Origin: Sphaerulina vaccinii
Lineage: Eukaryota > Ascomycota > Dothideomycetes > Mycosphaerellales > Mycosphaerellaceae
NCBI GenBank assembly: GCA_022570795.1
Contig: JAKUDP010000003.1
Span: 806,001 to 870,000, forward strand
Direction: 5' to 3'
Length of the DNA stretch: 64,000 bases
The translations under genes were made by a program, and so were the position numbers. The notes beneath the pieces were generated by a model. The model was not told the origin of the DNA. It was given only the letters and a program-made list of their open reading frames with translations, and ran no database searches. Below are positions 42,466 through 55,147 of the stretch, one piece after another; the stretch's first letter is position 1, and each line of letters begins with the position of its first letter.

Positions 42466-42880
42466 GTGGCCGGCGACCTGAAGAGTTTCGAGCAAGCAAC
42501 GTCTCCGGACAGTCTGTCTGACTGGGAGGCAGTTGGGGAGGCCGTAGTAGAGTCGCATCGGCGACAAGGGCGAGAAGAGGCAGATCGCGTGGAGCGGCGC
42601 ATGGAAATGGACAGGACTCCGGGTGGCTGGTCCAGAGCAGAGGATTTCGTGTAGATCCTAGGGAAATGGCGTACGAATTGGGTGCATAGCAAAACAATGT
42701 TGGGCATGAGCACTGTACGATACGAATGCATCTGAGCATGGAGTGGTGGAGTGCTTGCTTGCGTATAAAAAGGTATGCAGCAGAGATGCTAGATCACAGT
42801 AGATACGCATATTTGAGACATAACTTGAAATGTAGGCTTCGTGCCAGACTCTCAGCGCGAACGAGCCAAACGACGGCGTT
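42466..42880. other. 3' region of the elongase gene, nothing recognised
   Basis: A plus-strand open frame directly after the elongase stop is probably 3' untranslated sequence. No repeat or RNA gene is visible. Confidence 0.35.
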
Positions 42881-43650
42881 ATGGAACAAGCACTTCGGCT
42901 CCGCGCCGATCGCTCCTCAGCTGAGACATTGACAGGTTTCGTCGCGCCTTTTCTGGAAGAATCTCATGTGCGCAACTTCCTCAAATGGATCTCACCAGAA
43001 CATGCCTTTCTATGGTACCGGCGCTGAGGGATCGGTTTGAAAGCCGTTCTTTGACTCGGTTGCTCAGCTGTTATCTTGATGCAGACAAGTGTTCACGATC
43101 GCTGGACGAAGCCAAACTCGAGTGCCACAGGGCCTGGAGCCTCTGAATTCAGCCACCGTGATGCAAGCACAAGAAAGACGCTGGCGGCCACGTGGAATTG
43201 TTCTCGAAGGCCATGTCAGCGGCGGTGGTGTGCACCCGAAGGGCTGCCTGTATATCAGCAGATGTATGGCGAGAGGTGGGCGTCATGGGCATCGGTTCCT
43301 GATCCGACAACATGGAAGGAAAGGTACAATGGCTCCTTCGAGGCACATCTTGTGTTTCCTTCGTGTCTTCTTCTCTTCTCTCGCTACACTTCGACTGCCA
43401 TTGCCAGGAACTTATGCCACACTGCCAACTTCGATATTGGCTTGCTCGAAGCGCAAATCGACATCTGCGCATAGCAGTCCTGCAGTGTCGGCCAGTGATG
43501 CGCTCTGGCTGCGCTACCTGGATACGTCCCCACGGGGTGGAGCGAATGTTTCGTTGATGCAGCGAATGCACTACCATCAAAGGCGCTGCAACTTGGACTC
43601 GACATTCTGCATGCCGAAGAGCTTGACTACACGCGCACTACTACATCTGA
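42881..43650 (+). pseudogene. Coding remnants in shifting frames, family unknown
   Basis: Protein-like pieces follow each other on the plus strand in different frames: one from the ATG at 42881 (containing TLTGFVAPFLEESHVRNFLK) to a stop near 43025; a second to about 43147 (containing ALRDRFESRSLTRLLSCYLD); a third near 43170-43304 (DAGGHVELFSKAMSAAV); and a fourth near 43540-43650 (CFVDAANALPSKALQLGLDI). The joins lack good splice sites. This looks like a gene broken by several indels, but an unrecognised multi-exon gene is possible. I cannot name the family. Confidence 0.35.
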
Positions 43651-44579
43651 CCTACCACAATTGTAACAGGACAGAGAGGCTGCTCAGCAGCTGCAGTGTT
43701 TTTATCGACGATGTCGACGACACAGATCTACTCGATCGCCTGAGGCCACATGCAATATGAGGTCTACCGCGACAGCACTGGACAACGCAATGCGCTCATC
43801 GGTCATTGTGCTCCGACTAGAGAGCATTGCATGCTATGCAATACGAGCCGCTTCCACAACGCTGCTGCTGAACTGTACGTATGCTGGTGGGGGTACCAGT
43901 ACAAAGGCTCGGTGCTGAAGACGTCAGCTCCATCTTGAAGGTCCTGCAGACGGCTGAAGTGTCGGCGAAAGATGCTAACAGTGTGTAGAGAAGTGTGGGC
44001 TATGGTCTGACACAATTCTGTGTGTATGCAAGAATCGTCAGTTAGCCCACTTTACCAATATGAGTATGCAGCTGGTACAGACGAGAAGGTAAGCCTCAAG
44101 CAAATCTGTGACGAGCGTGCCATCCGACGACGGCACTCGCAGCAATCCATATCGCGGCACGAAGAGCGAGAAGCTGAAGCTCGGAGCGAAAAGCGGACCT
44201 CTTCGGTCAATTCCTTCACATCACGCCACCACCATCACACCACATTCCTGGCCAAGACCACGTCTTAATCAATCGATAACCGTATGAGTACCATTTCAGC
44301 CAATCGATGCTCGCGGAGAGTGGCCGTAAAGTTTTATTCCTCCTCGTCGGATTACTGGCGCCGACCAAGACTGTAGTGCCTGTCTTCAATGCCGGATGTC
44401 TTCGCGAGCCTTTCCGTAGCACTCTAGTTTCGTGTCACGACCAACAAACATATATTCTGATCTTTCGCTGATGAGCGTATAGACTATAGGTAGTATACCA
44501 CAAATCAGAAGACATCCTACAAGACTCTCACCAGACACATCAATCAAGACTTGATCATCCAAGAAACAACAACGACTAG
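43651..44579. other. Upstream region of the bHLH gene
   Basis: About 930 bp with no supported gene. It presumably contains the promoter of the bHLH gene; an ATCAAT/CCAAT-type sequence near 44300 may be relevant but is not specific. Confidence 0.35.
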
Positions 44580-45245
44580 ATGTCGACAACATACAGCATG
44601 GACTCACCTTCAACAGACATAGTGAACTGCTTCCCATCATTACAATGTCTCAACGGCAACATACCGGAGGAATGCAAGACTGGCCACGTCGTCTGCCCGA
44701 CCCTTCCACGGACGCCCCCCGACTCAAACATCCACTTCCCAAAGAACTCTGGTGTAGCCTCAACAGCAGTTAGCAGCGACTCGGAAAGCGGCACAGAGAA
44801 GCACAGCAGCCAGACAAGCTCCAATAAACTCCCAACAAACCCTCAAAGACCAATACGTCCACATCGCAGAATCCCCCACACAATCATCGAACGCCGTTAC
44901 CGCGACAACCTGAACACACAAATCGAGACTCTCCGCCTCACATTACCTTCTCTCAAGAATGCTTATGTCTGTTCACCTGATGTGGAAGATAGTGCTCTGC
45001 CGCCAAGGTTGCCGAGTAAGGCGATGATTATCGCTACTGCTGCGACGTATATTAAGGAATTGGAGCAGGAGAGGAATGAAGCTGTGGAGGCTGTGGGAAA
45101 CTTGCAGCAGCAGGTTGTGGATTTGCAGAAGTTGATTCAGTGTAATGATTGTAGTATTTTGCAGTATTTGCAGGCTGTTGGTGGGAATCAAGGACAGGGA
45201 CAGCAACAGCAGCAGCAGCAGCAACAGATGGGGATTAGTGTTTGA
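44580..45245 (+). CDS. bHLH transcription factor, SREBP-like basic region (221 aa)
   Basis: An intronless gene from an ATG preceded by an A-rich leader. A Ser/Thr/Pro-rich N-terminus leads to the basic region HTIIERRYRDNLNTQIETL (about residues 100-118). It has the ERRYR sequence with the Tyr that marks SREBP-type bHLH proteins, which bind both E-boxes and sterol-regulatory elements. After a loop of about 20 residues helix 2 reads LPSKAMIIATAATYIKELEQ and runs into a leucine-zipper-like coil (ERNEAVEAVGNLQQQVVDLQ). The C-terminus has nine consecutive glutamines near residue 209. There is no membrane segment, so it is not a full SREBP; it is a soluble nuclear regulator like many fungal members. 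The targets are unknown. Confidence 0.88.
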   Translation: MSTTYSMDSPSTDIVNCFPSLQCLNGNIPEECKTGHVVCPTLPRTPPDSNIHFPKNSGVASTAVSSDSESGTEKHSSQTSSNKLPTNPQRPIRPHRRIPHTIIERRYRDNLNTQIETLRLTLPSLKNAYVCSPDVEDSALPPRLPSKAMIIATAATYIKELEQERNEAVEAVGNLQQQVVDLQKLIQCNDCSILQYLQAVGGNQGQGQQQQQQQQQMGISV

Positions 45246-46847
45246 ACGAGTTTTTGGAGGCTGCTGTGCTTGGTTTGAATATGGTGGAACAGGACTGAAA
45301 AGGAAAAGAAGGACTTCTTGTTGATGATTTTGATGAAGCATATGGGAGATGGCGTTCCATTGCAAAGGCGTTCGAGCTCGGATGCGAAGGCATGGTCTTC
45401 GAATAGCAGCTCTGGGCACTGCTCGTGCTACAGAAGCAATAGGTGGAGGTGAGCAAGGTACGCCGAAGCTTGACGATGACTATGTGGAAGAGGTGGCCTT
45501 GGGAATAGTTCTTGGACAAGGACGAGAATATAACGCAGTGCCAAGCAAGGGCTGACAGAAACGATTCTGCTTGCATTGCCATCTTCCGTGGTACTATGGC
45601 GGCGGTAGTATGGCCACTGGATAATGCCGAAGTACTCAGCTTGACAGAGTTCCAATTATGATCTTGTACAGTAGCACAAGGTGGAGTTGTGACAGCGCAT
45701 CGACAGCTATAGCACCAGGTCCAATGGTGTTCGTCAATCGCGTGCAGTTCCAGAAGCATATTGACTTTTGCCTTGCCAGCTTATGCCTGATACATGAGTC
45801 CTCGGACGAAGGCCTTCCTCGTGATCCTGTGCTGACGTGTCTCTTGTGGGTTCCTGAACATTGTGACACTCTCACGAGAAAAGCTCCACGGGCACAGAAA
45901 TACACCGGTCGTCATGGCGGTGACATTTGTTGCATGTCCGGCGTGAGAGAGTGTTTGCCGCTGCAAGATTGTTGGACTGGAAGTCATCCGGTATAGACTT
46001 GCAGCAGCTACTGCAAAGCCATGCGAGTCTCAATCAACCAAATTCAGGGCAGGCGCAAGCCCGCGAACACGCAGCGGTTCGCATGAGAGCTGACTTCACG
46101 CTGCGGTTCTGCGTTGTCTCTTCATCGCCACCTTTCCAAACTCTGAGGTATTGTGTTGCGAGGTTTCGCATCTTGCCCCACCACTGTAACTTGGTATGAC
46201 AACATGCCGGATCTGTGAACCTGGTCGCAACACAACATGATGAATCTTTCTATCGTTGTTTTCGAGTCGCGTCTTGTTTGAGGCCAGCGGCGAGGTCGCG
46301 ACAGCTGGAACTGCCGTAGAGGGCTAAGGTGATGGGCCGCATGTGACTGACCTTCGTCCTGCAGCTTTGAGTGGCTGTGATGAAAGAATAAGACATGGAA
46401 AACGCACTATCCGCTGCACGTCGAGCTGGCAGAATACCGTAAGGGTGGGTGAGCCTCTCCAATCAAGAACCATACCTCCCCTGCCACCAAAACTACGGAC
46501 GGCTTAGTGGCGAAGATGACTCGCTGGCACGTGCTTACTTCTGCCGAGTACTGAGATGCGGGTTCCATCTCTCTAGACGACACAACAGATTCTTGCGCAT
46601 CTTCATCCGCTCGGTCGTCGACCTCACACCGTTCTTGAATTTGCATTTGCCGGTCAACAGCACTTTCCTGGCGCAGTTCGCATTTTCTCAGCCTTCCCGA
46701 CGAACCGCTGCCAGCACATAAGCTCCACTGAAGTGTAACCTTAGGGCAGCTCTCCACGATTGCGCCGCAGTGTTGGCAGATATGGAGTGACTCGACAACG
46801 TCTCTCGAAACACAGCGCGATCCAACCACGTCGGTGGTAAACAGGCG
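45246..46847. other. Gene-poor 1.6-kb stretch
   Basis: Open frames on both strands (for example the minus-strand frame 45759-45235 and 46871-46407) have the composition of shadow frames and no motifs. I see no RNA gene or repeat. It separates the bHLH gene from the large gene at 46848. Confidence 0.4.
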
Positions 46848-49800
46848 ATGCCTGATACTGGGTCGCCACACGAGTATGAAGAAAAGGATGTAGCTGGTAT
46901 GTTCGCTTACTTGCTGTGGTCACGCCCAATCAGACTCTCCACATATTGCCAGCACATCCTACATATGCTACTGTCAACCGCAAGCGCTAATTCATGTTAC
47001 CATGCAGCCTCCGAGCCTGTGTCACGCCGGAGCTCTTACCATGCCTCGAGATCTTCGTCTCCAGGAGTCTCCTCTTTGGACGGCACTCCACGCTATGTGA
47101 ACTTCATGCCCAACATTCCGCCAAGGCCTGCTTCTGCTCCACCACCATCGCGACCCGATATGGCCAGCCTGACGGAGCCCAACTCACAGACCAAAGCCGG
47201 CCAGATAACGAGTGAGCAGGTATCATCTGGACAGGCTTTGTCTCCTACAATGCATCGGCCCCAGCATCCACGAGATGCTGTAGCGAGGCCAACAGCTTAC
47301 TCGACGAATGACCTCAAAGATGAGGCGTGCCTGTCCGAGATCACTCACATACTGCGCCTGCAGAAATATCACAAGCGTTGCTGTGTTTCAGCCCAGGACA
47401 ACCTCCAGAAACTCCAGATAGCAGCTTCCAAGGCTGCTCGACTCCGATTTACAGCTCGATCCATTCAGCATACGCTGGCAGAGTGCATCAGATCCGAGGA
47501 CAAATCCAGCTTTGCGGTGTTATTGCATGCTTTCCAGGATGCGTGTGAAGATGCCTCGAAGACTTCCTCATTACCTGCCCAGGATGCGGAATCACATGTG
47601 GCGGCCATAACCAATGCTACGGGTTCGTTCCTGAATGAGGTCGCAGCTCCAGCCAGGCATACGGTACTGGACTTTCTTACTAAGCTCAGATATGATGGGC
47701 ACTTCATAGCTGAGCGGGTGATGTCGCTGACCTCAAGAGAGCTAAACTCATTACTACCAGAACGGATTGTCACAAAGTCCAGCGAGTCCATATTTGGAGC
47801 ATCTTCACGGAATTCCCGAAGTTCCAGGCCTTTGGGATTCACTGTGGATACCCTGGTGGATGTGCTGACTGGGCACTCATATGGCAGTCCACTCGAGGCA
47901 TTACTGTTTGCACCCGGGACATCCATCCTCACAGAGGACTCCGAGCTGAGGCGGATGACAGATGTGTGGGCAACAGTGTGTGCTAGACTTATCTCTGAGC
48001 AGAAAGCCGGTAGCGAGAAGCTGATCCCAGCCCTATTGGATATCTGGTCTGCCCTCGTGCCATGGCCTGGGAAGGACCGGGTGGAGATCTGGATGCTAGA
48101 GACCTTGCAGCATGGTGCTTTTCTTCTTGAGCAGCCTAACAAGCAGACCTTTCGTGCTCGTGTGGAAGGCAAGTCAGATATCTCTGCCCAAGATGAGGCC
48201 CGGGTCGAGGCTTTCTACACCGGCGCCACGGATTCTCTGCTTGAGCTCTTCGGTGATACGACCTCGCCGAGTGCCATTCCACCTGGGGCTCTTTCTCTAT
48301 GCCGAGCGATCTTTGACAAACTGCGCGGCTCACCCTCACATCAGCGTGCACTGCCCTCTTTCATTATGACCAGATGGCTTTTCTCGTCTTTCATGAGGGA
48401 TCTTGTCAACCTTCCCGAGGTGAGTGCTCAAACCATCTTTGCGACTAGAGGAACATTGCTGATCAGGTTTTCTAGGCATACGTGCTAATGAGCGATCACT
48501 ACATGTCTGACATATCCCGGCAACGAATCGTTCGCGAAGTCGCAGTCCGAGCTCAGAAGGCTGTCTTCGATGTAGCATATTACTGGAAACACAACAATGT
48601 GCTCATGGCTGCGACTGTCAATCGCGTCAACGCAGTCATGTCGCGACTTACTGGACCAACTGCCGTTGCCGTTGCCACCGACTCTCGTGCCCGGTCTACC
48701 CCAGCACCCGCTCCTTTCCTCGTCGTCTCTCTACGAGATGTCACTACCATGCTCTCGGCTCTATACCCGCAAAGACGTCCGTCGTCAATATCATCCGACT
48801 TCGACGTTTCGAAATCTGGCCTGCAGTCATCAGCTTCGTCCATCTCCGGATTCTCTCTATTTCGCAATACAAGGACGCCTGATCAGTGGAGCAATGAAAG
48901 TCCGAACTCTATGCCATATCACAGCGACATCTTCCATGGCGGCAATGGCGAGAAAGCTCTGCCAGAGTCCGAAAGAGATGCGGTCGCCGACAGCCATATG
49001 AACGAGGCTTACCGAGATCTCGAAGATCTTGCCACACGTAGTGCGACCGCCACCAAGGAACTGTGGGATGTGGTGGCTGTGGACACTCAACATCGATCAC
49101 TTTGTCTCCTACGCGATCGCTACTCACAGATTCGCCAGACCACGAGATCTCGATGCTCTGATTTGACCTTACGCGAAATTATCGGCGAGGCGTATCGTGA
49201 GGTTGCCCATTCCTTGGAGGTACTGCTTCGTAGATATGGACCAGTCGATCCAGTGGAGTACTCCACTAACGGTACGACGACAAATTCACTGCCAGTCTGG
49301 TCTCAGCTGGAACACCTGTTTGAAAGTGCTATACAGGACTGTACAGCACGCTCAGACTATGTTGGTGCCCAGCGATGGTTTCAGCACCTGCAAGATGTTC
49401 ACACAGCAGTTCTTGTTCCCAATGGAAACGCCATTTTGCAGCAAATCTTACGTGTGATGCAGGCCGATGCACAACGCTCGGTTGATGAGGTAGCTGAGCT
49501 TGAAACCGTGAGCCTGCGATGGTCTGCGACCTCACAGCCAAGCCTGACTATGCACAACGCATCCCTGAAGGTGATCACAAAAGAGAATGAGGCTCTACGA
49601 GACAAGATGTGGTACGTCTCAGATGTACGCACTTCCGCGGCTTACGAAGAAGTAAGACTAGTGGCTAGTGCGCTGCGCATTATGGGAAAGACTGCTAGAG
49701 CACCTAAACAGAGGAATCCTCAGCCATTGAGACACTGGAGCTCAACCCGTGTGTCGAGCGGGAGCCTACACATCAAGTCCGAAGCGCAGATACTGGATAT

Positions 49801-51445
49801 TCTGAGCGCACGAGTTGAGCACGGTGGTCCTAATAAGCTCAGCGACGAGCAAGCCAGAGCGACGATGCAGTGGATGCAACAAGAGAACATTGACAATCTC
49901 TGCAAGGGCGAAGAGCGCCTGCACAAGCTGTACCTGGAAATTCGCAAGTGTGTCGATCTGGTAAGCAGCAACTCGCAAGCAGAAAACGCTATGCTGTGGT
50001 CGAACATACTCTTCACTTCCGACAGCTCCATCCGAACAAGAGAGCCTAGCCATAAGAACGCTGCCATCCTGCCGAGTCTTTATGGAAGCACCCTTCAGTC
50101 GGATTACCTTTCGTTGAGCTCGAAGCTTCGCAGCAATGATTGCCTCTCCAGTACATCGCACACCTTGTCCAACTCCAGCTCCCGAGACTACCTGGATGCT
50201 CGCAGTCCCACTCTGACCAATCGATCATCAGTACCTTTCTGGTCACCAGCCATGTCAGAGGCTGATTCGCCATCCAGTGCTACTAGCATTGTGTCTTCCC
50301 AGACGCAATCGGCATTGGACATGGCGCCGATCAAGGATGCGACGAACAGTCTTTCCATGGACTCACGAGCTCTAGAGAGGCTTCGCCAGCGCGTAACAAG
50401 CTTGATTCTCAGCGACCTCACTCCGACGCTCTTCAGCGATGGCAGTGAGACAGATCGGGCCTTCTGGACTGGACTTGGGCTGGATTTAGCAGACCGACAC
50501 TTCCGCAGCATGCAATCATGGCAATCGAGTGCTGGTTCTCAGACACCTACAGCGGACACTGACATTCCTGCACGACCATCAATGATGCGCTTCGACTTTG
50601 ATCATGCGTTTGAGCGCTTGATGCAGACATTCACAGCTCGAAGCAACCCCACAACCAAGCTGACATGTCTGTACGACATTGATCGTCTGATGGTGCCTTA
50701 CATGGCCGAGCAGAACCGGAACATGTCGCCTTCCACGTCATTTGTGCGCACTGCACAGGATCCAACCCACCCGACGCTTACCACTACTGGTCCCGAAGAT
50801 GCGACACCAGCCAGTATTGCTGGCTTTCGCAGTCTGTTCGCCAGGAGCTCCTTGCGGCCTCTCACGATCTTCAGAGACCTGCAAAGCATAGCGTCCTTGC
50901 TACCTGCATCTGTTCTGCAGAATACACCACAAGGCAAAGCATTCACGAATGCAGCAGTCGCAATTACCAGTCTCAAGACTGAAGCTCGTAAGATCATGGT
51001 CGAGACTGCAGACAGCATTATTGCATACCACTCGAACAATCGTGGCCATGGACGAAGCTCATCTACAGCTCAGCAGGAGCGAGACTCGTTTATATTCTCG
51101 GCACCTAGCCCACCAGCTGAAGATGTCTCTCGCTATACTATGGCGGATGCAGCTCATCTGCTACAGATTACTGCCAAGGAAGGCGACATCGTCGCTCAGC
51201 GTGAGCTTGCCACTCTGTACTTGACACATCCTGAGCTCATGGATCGTATAATCGCGCCCTTTGCACGACCCAAGGACGTGTTCAAGGACGAACTAGAGGG
51301 CAAATGGAAGAAGAACCAGGACCCTCATCGTATGGATCCGATCACTATGTGTGTAGCGCATCACTGGATGAGCTTGAGTAGCAAGGGCGGTGACTCGCTT
51401 GCTAAGGAGTATCTACGACAACGAGAAGAGATGGACAGCTTTTGA
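46848..51445 (+). CDS. Large protein of unknown function with Sel1-like C-terminus (1476 aa)
   Basis: Three exons, 46848-46896, 47008-48419 and 48476-51445, follow from introns of 111 bp (46897-47007, in frame) and 56 bp (48420-48475); the total is a multiple of three. The small first exon encodes MPDTGSPHEYEEKDVA. The N-terminal 100 residues are Ser/Pro-rich and disordered; most of the rest is predicted helical by composition, including LRLQKYHKRCCVSAQDNLQK and LVNLPEAYVLMSDHYMSDIS across the second intron. The end, ADAAHLLQITAKEGDIVAQR through HHWMSLSSKGGDSLAKEYLR, resembles Sel1-type helical repeats that scaffold protein complexes. No catalytic motif is seen. It appears intact and probably conserved in filamentous ascomycetes; function unknown. 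Confidence 0.82.
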
Positions 51446-51657
51446 CGATAATGATGATGTCTTTGATACTATTCTGCGTACAGCAAGGTGTTGGTGGAGT
51501 CTTGGTCAAGGTCAACTATATGTACAGGTAGATATGATATCCCAAGCACGCTCGACGGAGAGCTGTGCAGTGTGCAGGCACTTTGAAGGCAAATGAAAGA
51601 TGCATGATCATAGTCTCGTATCACCTAAGATACAGCAATGTGTTATCCATACATTTT

Positions 51658-53333
51658 TTACTTTCTCTCGGTAAAGCAGACCTCCAGATCACCCAGATCA
51701 ACAGTAAAGTGATCCTTCGTCTTGGTCAAGATCCTTGAGCCATCTTCGTGCGGAGCTAATTTCATGTCAAACTTCTGTACCAGCTTAGTCGTAAGTGTTC
51801 TCAACTCCATAAGCGCCAGATTCTTGCCAATGCAGCCAAAGGGACCCATGGAGAAAGGTGCGAAAGCGTCCTTGTGCTTGACTTTCTCTTCTTGGCTATA
51901 CCAGCGTTCGGGAAGGAATGTATCTGGTTCTGCATAGATGGAGGGGTCTAAACATATGTTAGTTAGTGCACGAGCTTTTTTTGAAGAGAACAGTGAAACG
52001 AAAAGGCTTGCTTACCTCGACCCATAACATATTGTGGAGTGAAGAATGTCACTCCACCTGGGATGTACACATCGTTCACAGTAAGGCCCTCCGGTGGGGT
52101 AAGACGGTTGACTCCAGATGGCACAGGAGGATGTAGACGCAAAGACTCGTTGATGCAGCCGTTGAGGTACTGAGCACCTCGGATATCCTTCTCTTGCCAG
52201 TCGCCTTGGGTCAAAGGCTCAAGTTCTTCTCTCAGCTTCTTCACGCATTCTGGGTTCTTTGCCAGGTGGTAGAACATATAAGTGAAAGTTGCAGCTGTGG
52301 TATCACTGCCTGCAACAATGATGAGACGAGCATCGGCTTGCAGCATGGTATCCTTCTCTGGGTTTGGATGATCTGTGTAGGCTTTTAGTAACCAGCCCAT
52401 GATGTCGCTTTCTCGTTTGCCACCGTTCTTCACGCGCCATGTCAGTTCGCTGATGCAGAAGTTGACGAACTTTTGGTAACCAGCTGAGAGTCCAGGGATT
52501 GCTGTGAGGATGCGGAAGAACCAAGAAGGAAGACGGTATGCAAGCGGTTGCATTCCTTCGTCCAACATTTCTAGCTCATGTGGCTTTTCGCCCTTGTCCA
52601 GCATGCCATAGTCTTTGCCAAATGCTAGCAATCCCATGGCGTCGAAGGAGAACAGGTTGAACCACTTCGTGAGGTTCGCTGGGCCACCGTGATGTTCGCC
52701 AATCTTTTGTACGAATTTCTCGTTGAACCTCTGAATTTCAGTCTCATAATCTCGGAGTGCTTTCTCGGAGAAGGCTGGTGCCCAGACGCGTCGTCTACGA
52801 TCATGCAAGCCCTTGTCTCGGGAAGTGTGCATCGATGTGAGTGGGTAATCATTGTCGTACCAGACAGCTTTGGTAACTCTGGACTTGTTTCCATATGCCA
52901 TCTCCATGATATCTGGATCAATAACAGAGATGTCGTTCGAGCCAACGCGTACGTATTTGCCGTGCTTTTTGTGCTGCTCCTGGAGCCAGTAGTAGCCATC
53001 TGAGTTGCCAAGTTGTGTTGGCCACCACATACTCGAAATTCTCGCTGCAAAGGGACCAGGGAATTTGTTCAGTGGATTGAGGAAAAGGCGGAAGAATAGA
53101 CAGTTGCCATAGGCTCCAATGAGGAACGCTGTGGAAATCGCGAAGGTAGTAGACAGCGATTGAGCAGTGCTGTAGTTGTAGACCTTGGAAAGAGTGATCG
53201 CCAGTCCGATGCTAAAGCCCAGGAAGGTGTTTAATATGCGAAGAGCATACATATGTGTCTCGAAACGGTGGAAGTAAAGCCAGTAGCTGAGCGTGCCAGC
53301 CGCAAGGCCACCGAGACTTCCTACTGTCGACAT
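51658..53333 (-). CDS. Cytochrome P450, pisatin-demethylase-like class (535 aa)
   Basis: Exons 53333-52016 and 51947-51658 flank a 68-bp intron (51948-52015, acceptor preceded by a CTAAC branch); the total is a multiple of three. The start is MSTVGSLGGLAAGTLSYWLY; the frame reaches 53357 only through a TTG. Several hydrophobic helices in the first 90 residues form an extended membrane anchor. Then come the hinge NKFPGPFAARISSMWW, I-helix IIVAGSDTTAATFTY, ESLRLHPPVPSGVNR (ExxR), LPERWY and the haem loop FSMGPFGCIGKNLALMEL with Cys near residue 478. The layout is like fungal P450s of the CYP57/CYP67-type group that oxidise plant or fungal secondary metabolites. The substrate is unknown. It is the last intact gene before the repeat block. 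Confidence 0.93.
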
Positions 53334-55100
53334 GATGCTGGGTCGTACTGTGGTCAATGTTCGAAGAACCTCAATCGATCAAGACCTCGTGAGGAGGGTA
53401 CATCGCGTCTTAATAGACCATCGACGTCCACGTCGTCCTTCAGAGCCCCACTAGAACTCCCCGCATTTGCTATGACCATTGTCGACTCGCTTGAAACTGA
53501 GTTTGGCTTTTGCCGAACGCGACTGGAAAGTTTACGCTGCTTGGCTGAACCTTAATGCTGATATATGTCTTGTGAGCATGTGGAAGAACATCGCTTCTAC
53601 TGTAAGTTAGGTTGCGTACACGCTGGTAGTTTGACAGTCTTTAGTCAAGACAGCTGTATCACAGGGCTGTTGGGACGCCGCACGAGGCACTCAACCCAAA
53701 AACAGCTTGCTGTGGAGTGTATATCATGTCTGCAGGACCGTATGTCGTACGACTGGTGCGGTTAGGTGGTGTGTTGTGCAGCGGAAGTCCTTGTGCTACC
53801 CAATGTAGCGACTTAGTCTCTCTTCTTGTCGAAAGTTCGATGTACTGTTTGGGGCAAAGTCGAGCTTGAGGACTTCGTACCAAGCACGTATGCTAAATTG
53901 CCTTGGCGTTCGACGAAGGGGGCTGACCTGTGGTAGATCACTCGCACAACACCACCGTATCGACTTCATAGCATCCCATCTTTCGCCCCAGCGCTGCAGA
54001 CGCGAACAGCAGTGCTATGTTCTGTTATTCCCGATGATGTGTCTGGTCGAAGTCGTTTCGTGAAGCGCGGCAAATGCGGCAATAGATCGGCTGTGATATA
54101 GGTCTCGCATATCGCTCGTGTCCACAACATCACTCATATCCTGGCGTAGGAACGAGCGAGCAAACCCCCAAAATCTCACGCTGGGTTCTCCGCAGATACC
54201 TCCATCCTCCACATCTCCACAAAAGACAATCTGAGAGCTTTGACAGTCTCAAGCCGACTCGAGAGGTCTCTTCTACGAGTGGCATGGGACCCCGGACCGC
54301 GCTCCCATTCGATCAAGAGTTCGATGGCGTCCTGTCCATGGAGAGCTCCATAGGAGATGCCATGGCTATGAGAGTGGGCTGAAGCCTAGACTCATGGCCA
54401 GACCACATATCTGAGAACATGCCAGCAGCTTGAAACCAATTTGCTGCTCGCGGGTCGCCCACACGATGCAGGCATAGCAACGCCTCTGAATACAAGAGCA
54501 CCGTCCTCTAGCACGATAGCGAGAGTGTACATGTCTTGTGCGAAGCTCGGATGGACTCTCGTGCGTCGCAAGCAGCCATCGCGGGCACAAGGAGCTTGAT
54601 ACACATCGACAGGTCCAAGGTCGCACCATATCCGCAGATGTACTCCATGTCTTCCTATGCCGGCCGCATTGAGCGCATGCTTCGCCGCGTGTGCCAAACC
54701 CATGTCGAGATCGAGGTTTTCTGCAGCATGATAGCTCCAATACTTTAATACCAGCAGGAACGGCCGTTGCTAGAGCTGAAATGCCCACAAGTCCAGCATG
54801 CGAAGCCCAAGGTCGAAGCCAACGAAAGGTTGAGATTGACGAGTCGGGTTGGCTATCTCATGCCCAGGTAATGCCATCGTCGCAACTTCGAGCGCTATCA
54901 CATCTTTTGATGCAAGAAATGACATACTCAAGACGAGATGACAAGATTTTATGATGTTGGTGATGAGTTGGTCAGATGGACTCCTTAAAGAATGCAACAA
55001 ATGCTCACGCCAAGAAGTTCGCCGCCGACATTCGGAGTGAAAAGTTGGGGGCTGGATGAGGGCTGCAGGCTACGTGACTGTGAATGTGGCAGAGATCCAG
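53334..55100. other. Gene-poor transition zone next to the repeat block
   Basis: About 1.8 kb of normal base composition without a recognised gene. A 103-codon minus-strand frame from the ATG at 54703 contains MYTLAIVLEDGALVFRGVAM but overlaps a longer unrelated frame and matches nothing I know. It may hold remnants of a decayed gene. Confidence 0.35.
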
Positions 55101-55147
55101 TCCCAAATAGTGCTAGTTTAATGCGGGAAATCCGCGCTATTTCGGGA
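55101..55147. repeat. Imperfect palindrome at the repeat-block border
   Basis: The left arm TCCCAAATAGTGC and right arm GCGCTATTTCGGGA are inverted copies around a 20-bp centre that itself contains the hairpin GCGGGAAATCCGC. A variant of the left arm, TCCCTAATAGTGC, recurs directly at about 55197. It could be the end of a transposable element. Confidence 0.45.

Noticed and set aside
43089..43760. Single 223-codon plus-strand gene
   Set aside because: The frame is open but Arg/His/Ser-rich and shadow-like, while better protein-like segments occur in the other two frames over the same DNA.
46407..46871. 154-codon minus-strand ORF overlapping the start of the 1476-aa gene
   Set aside because: Lacks an ATG at its start and overlaps a well-supported gene with splice signals on the other strand.
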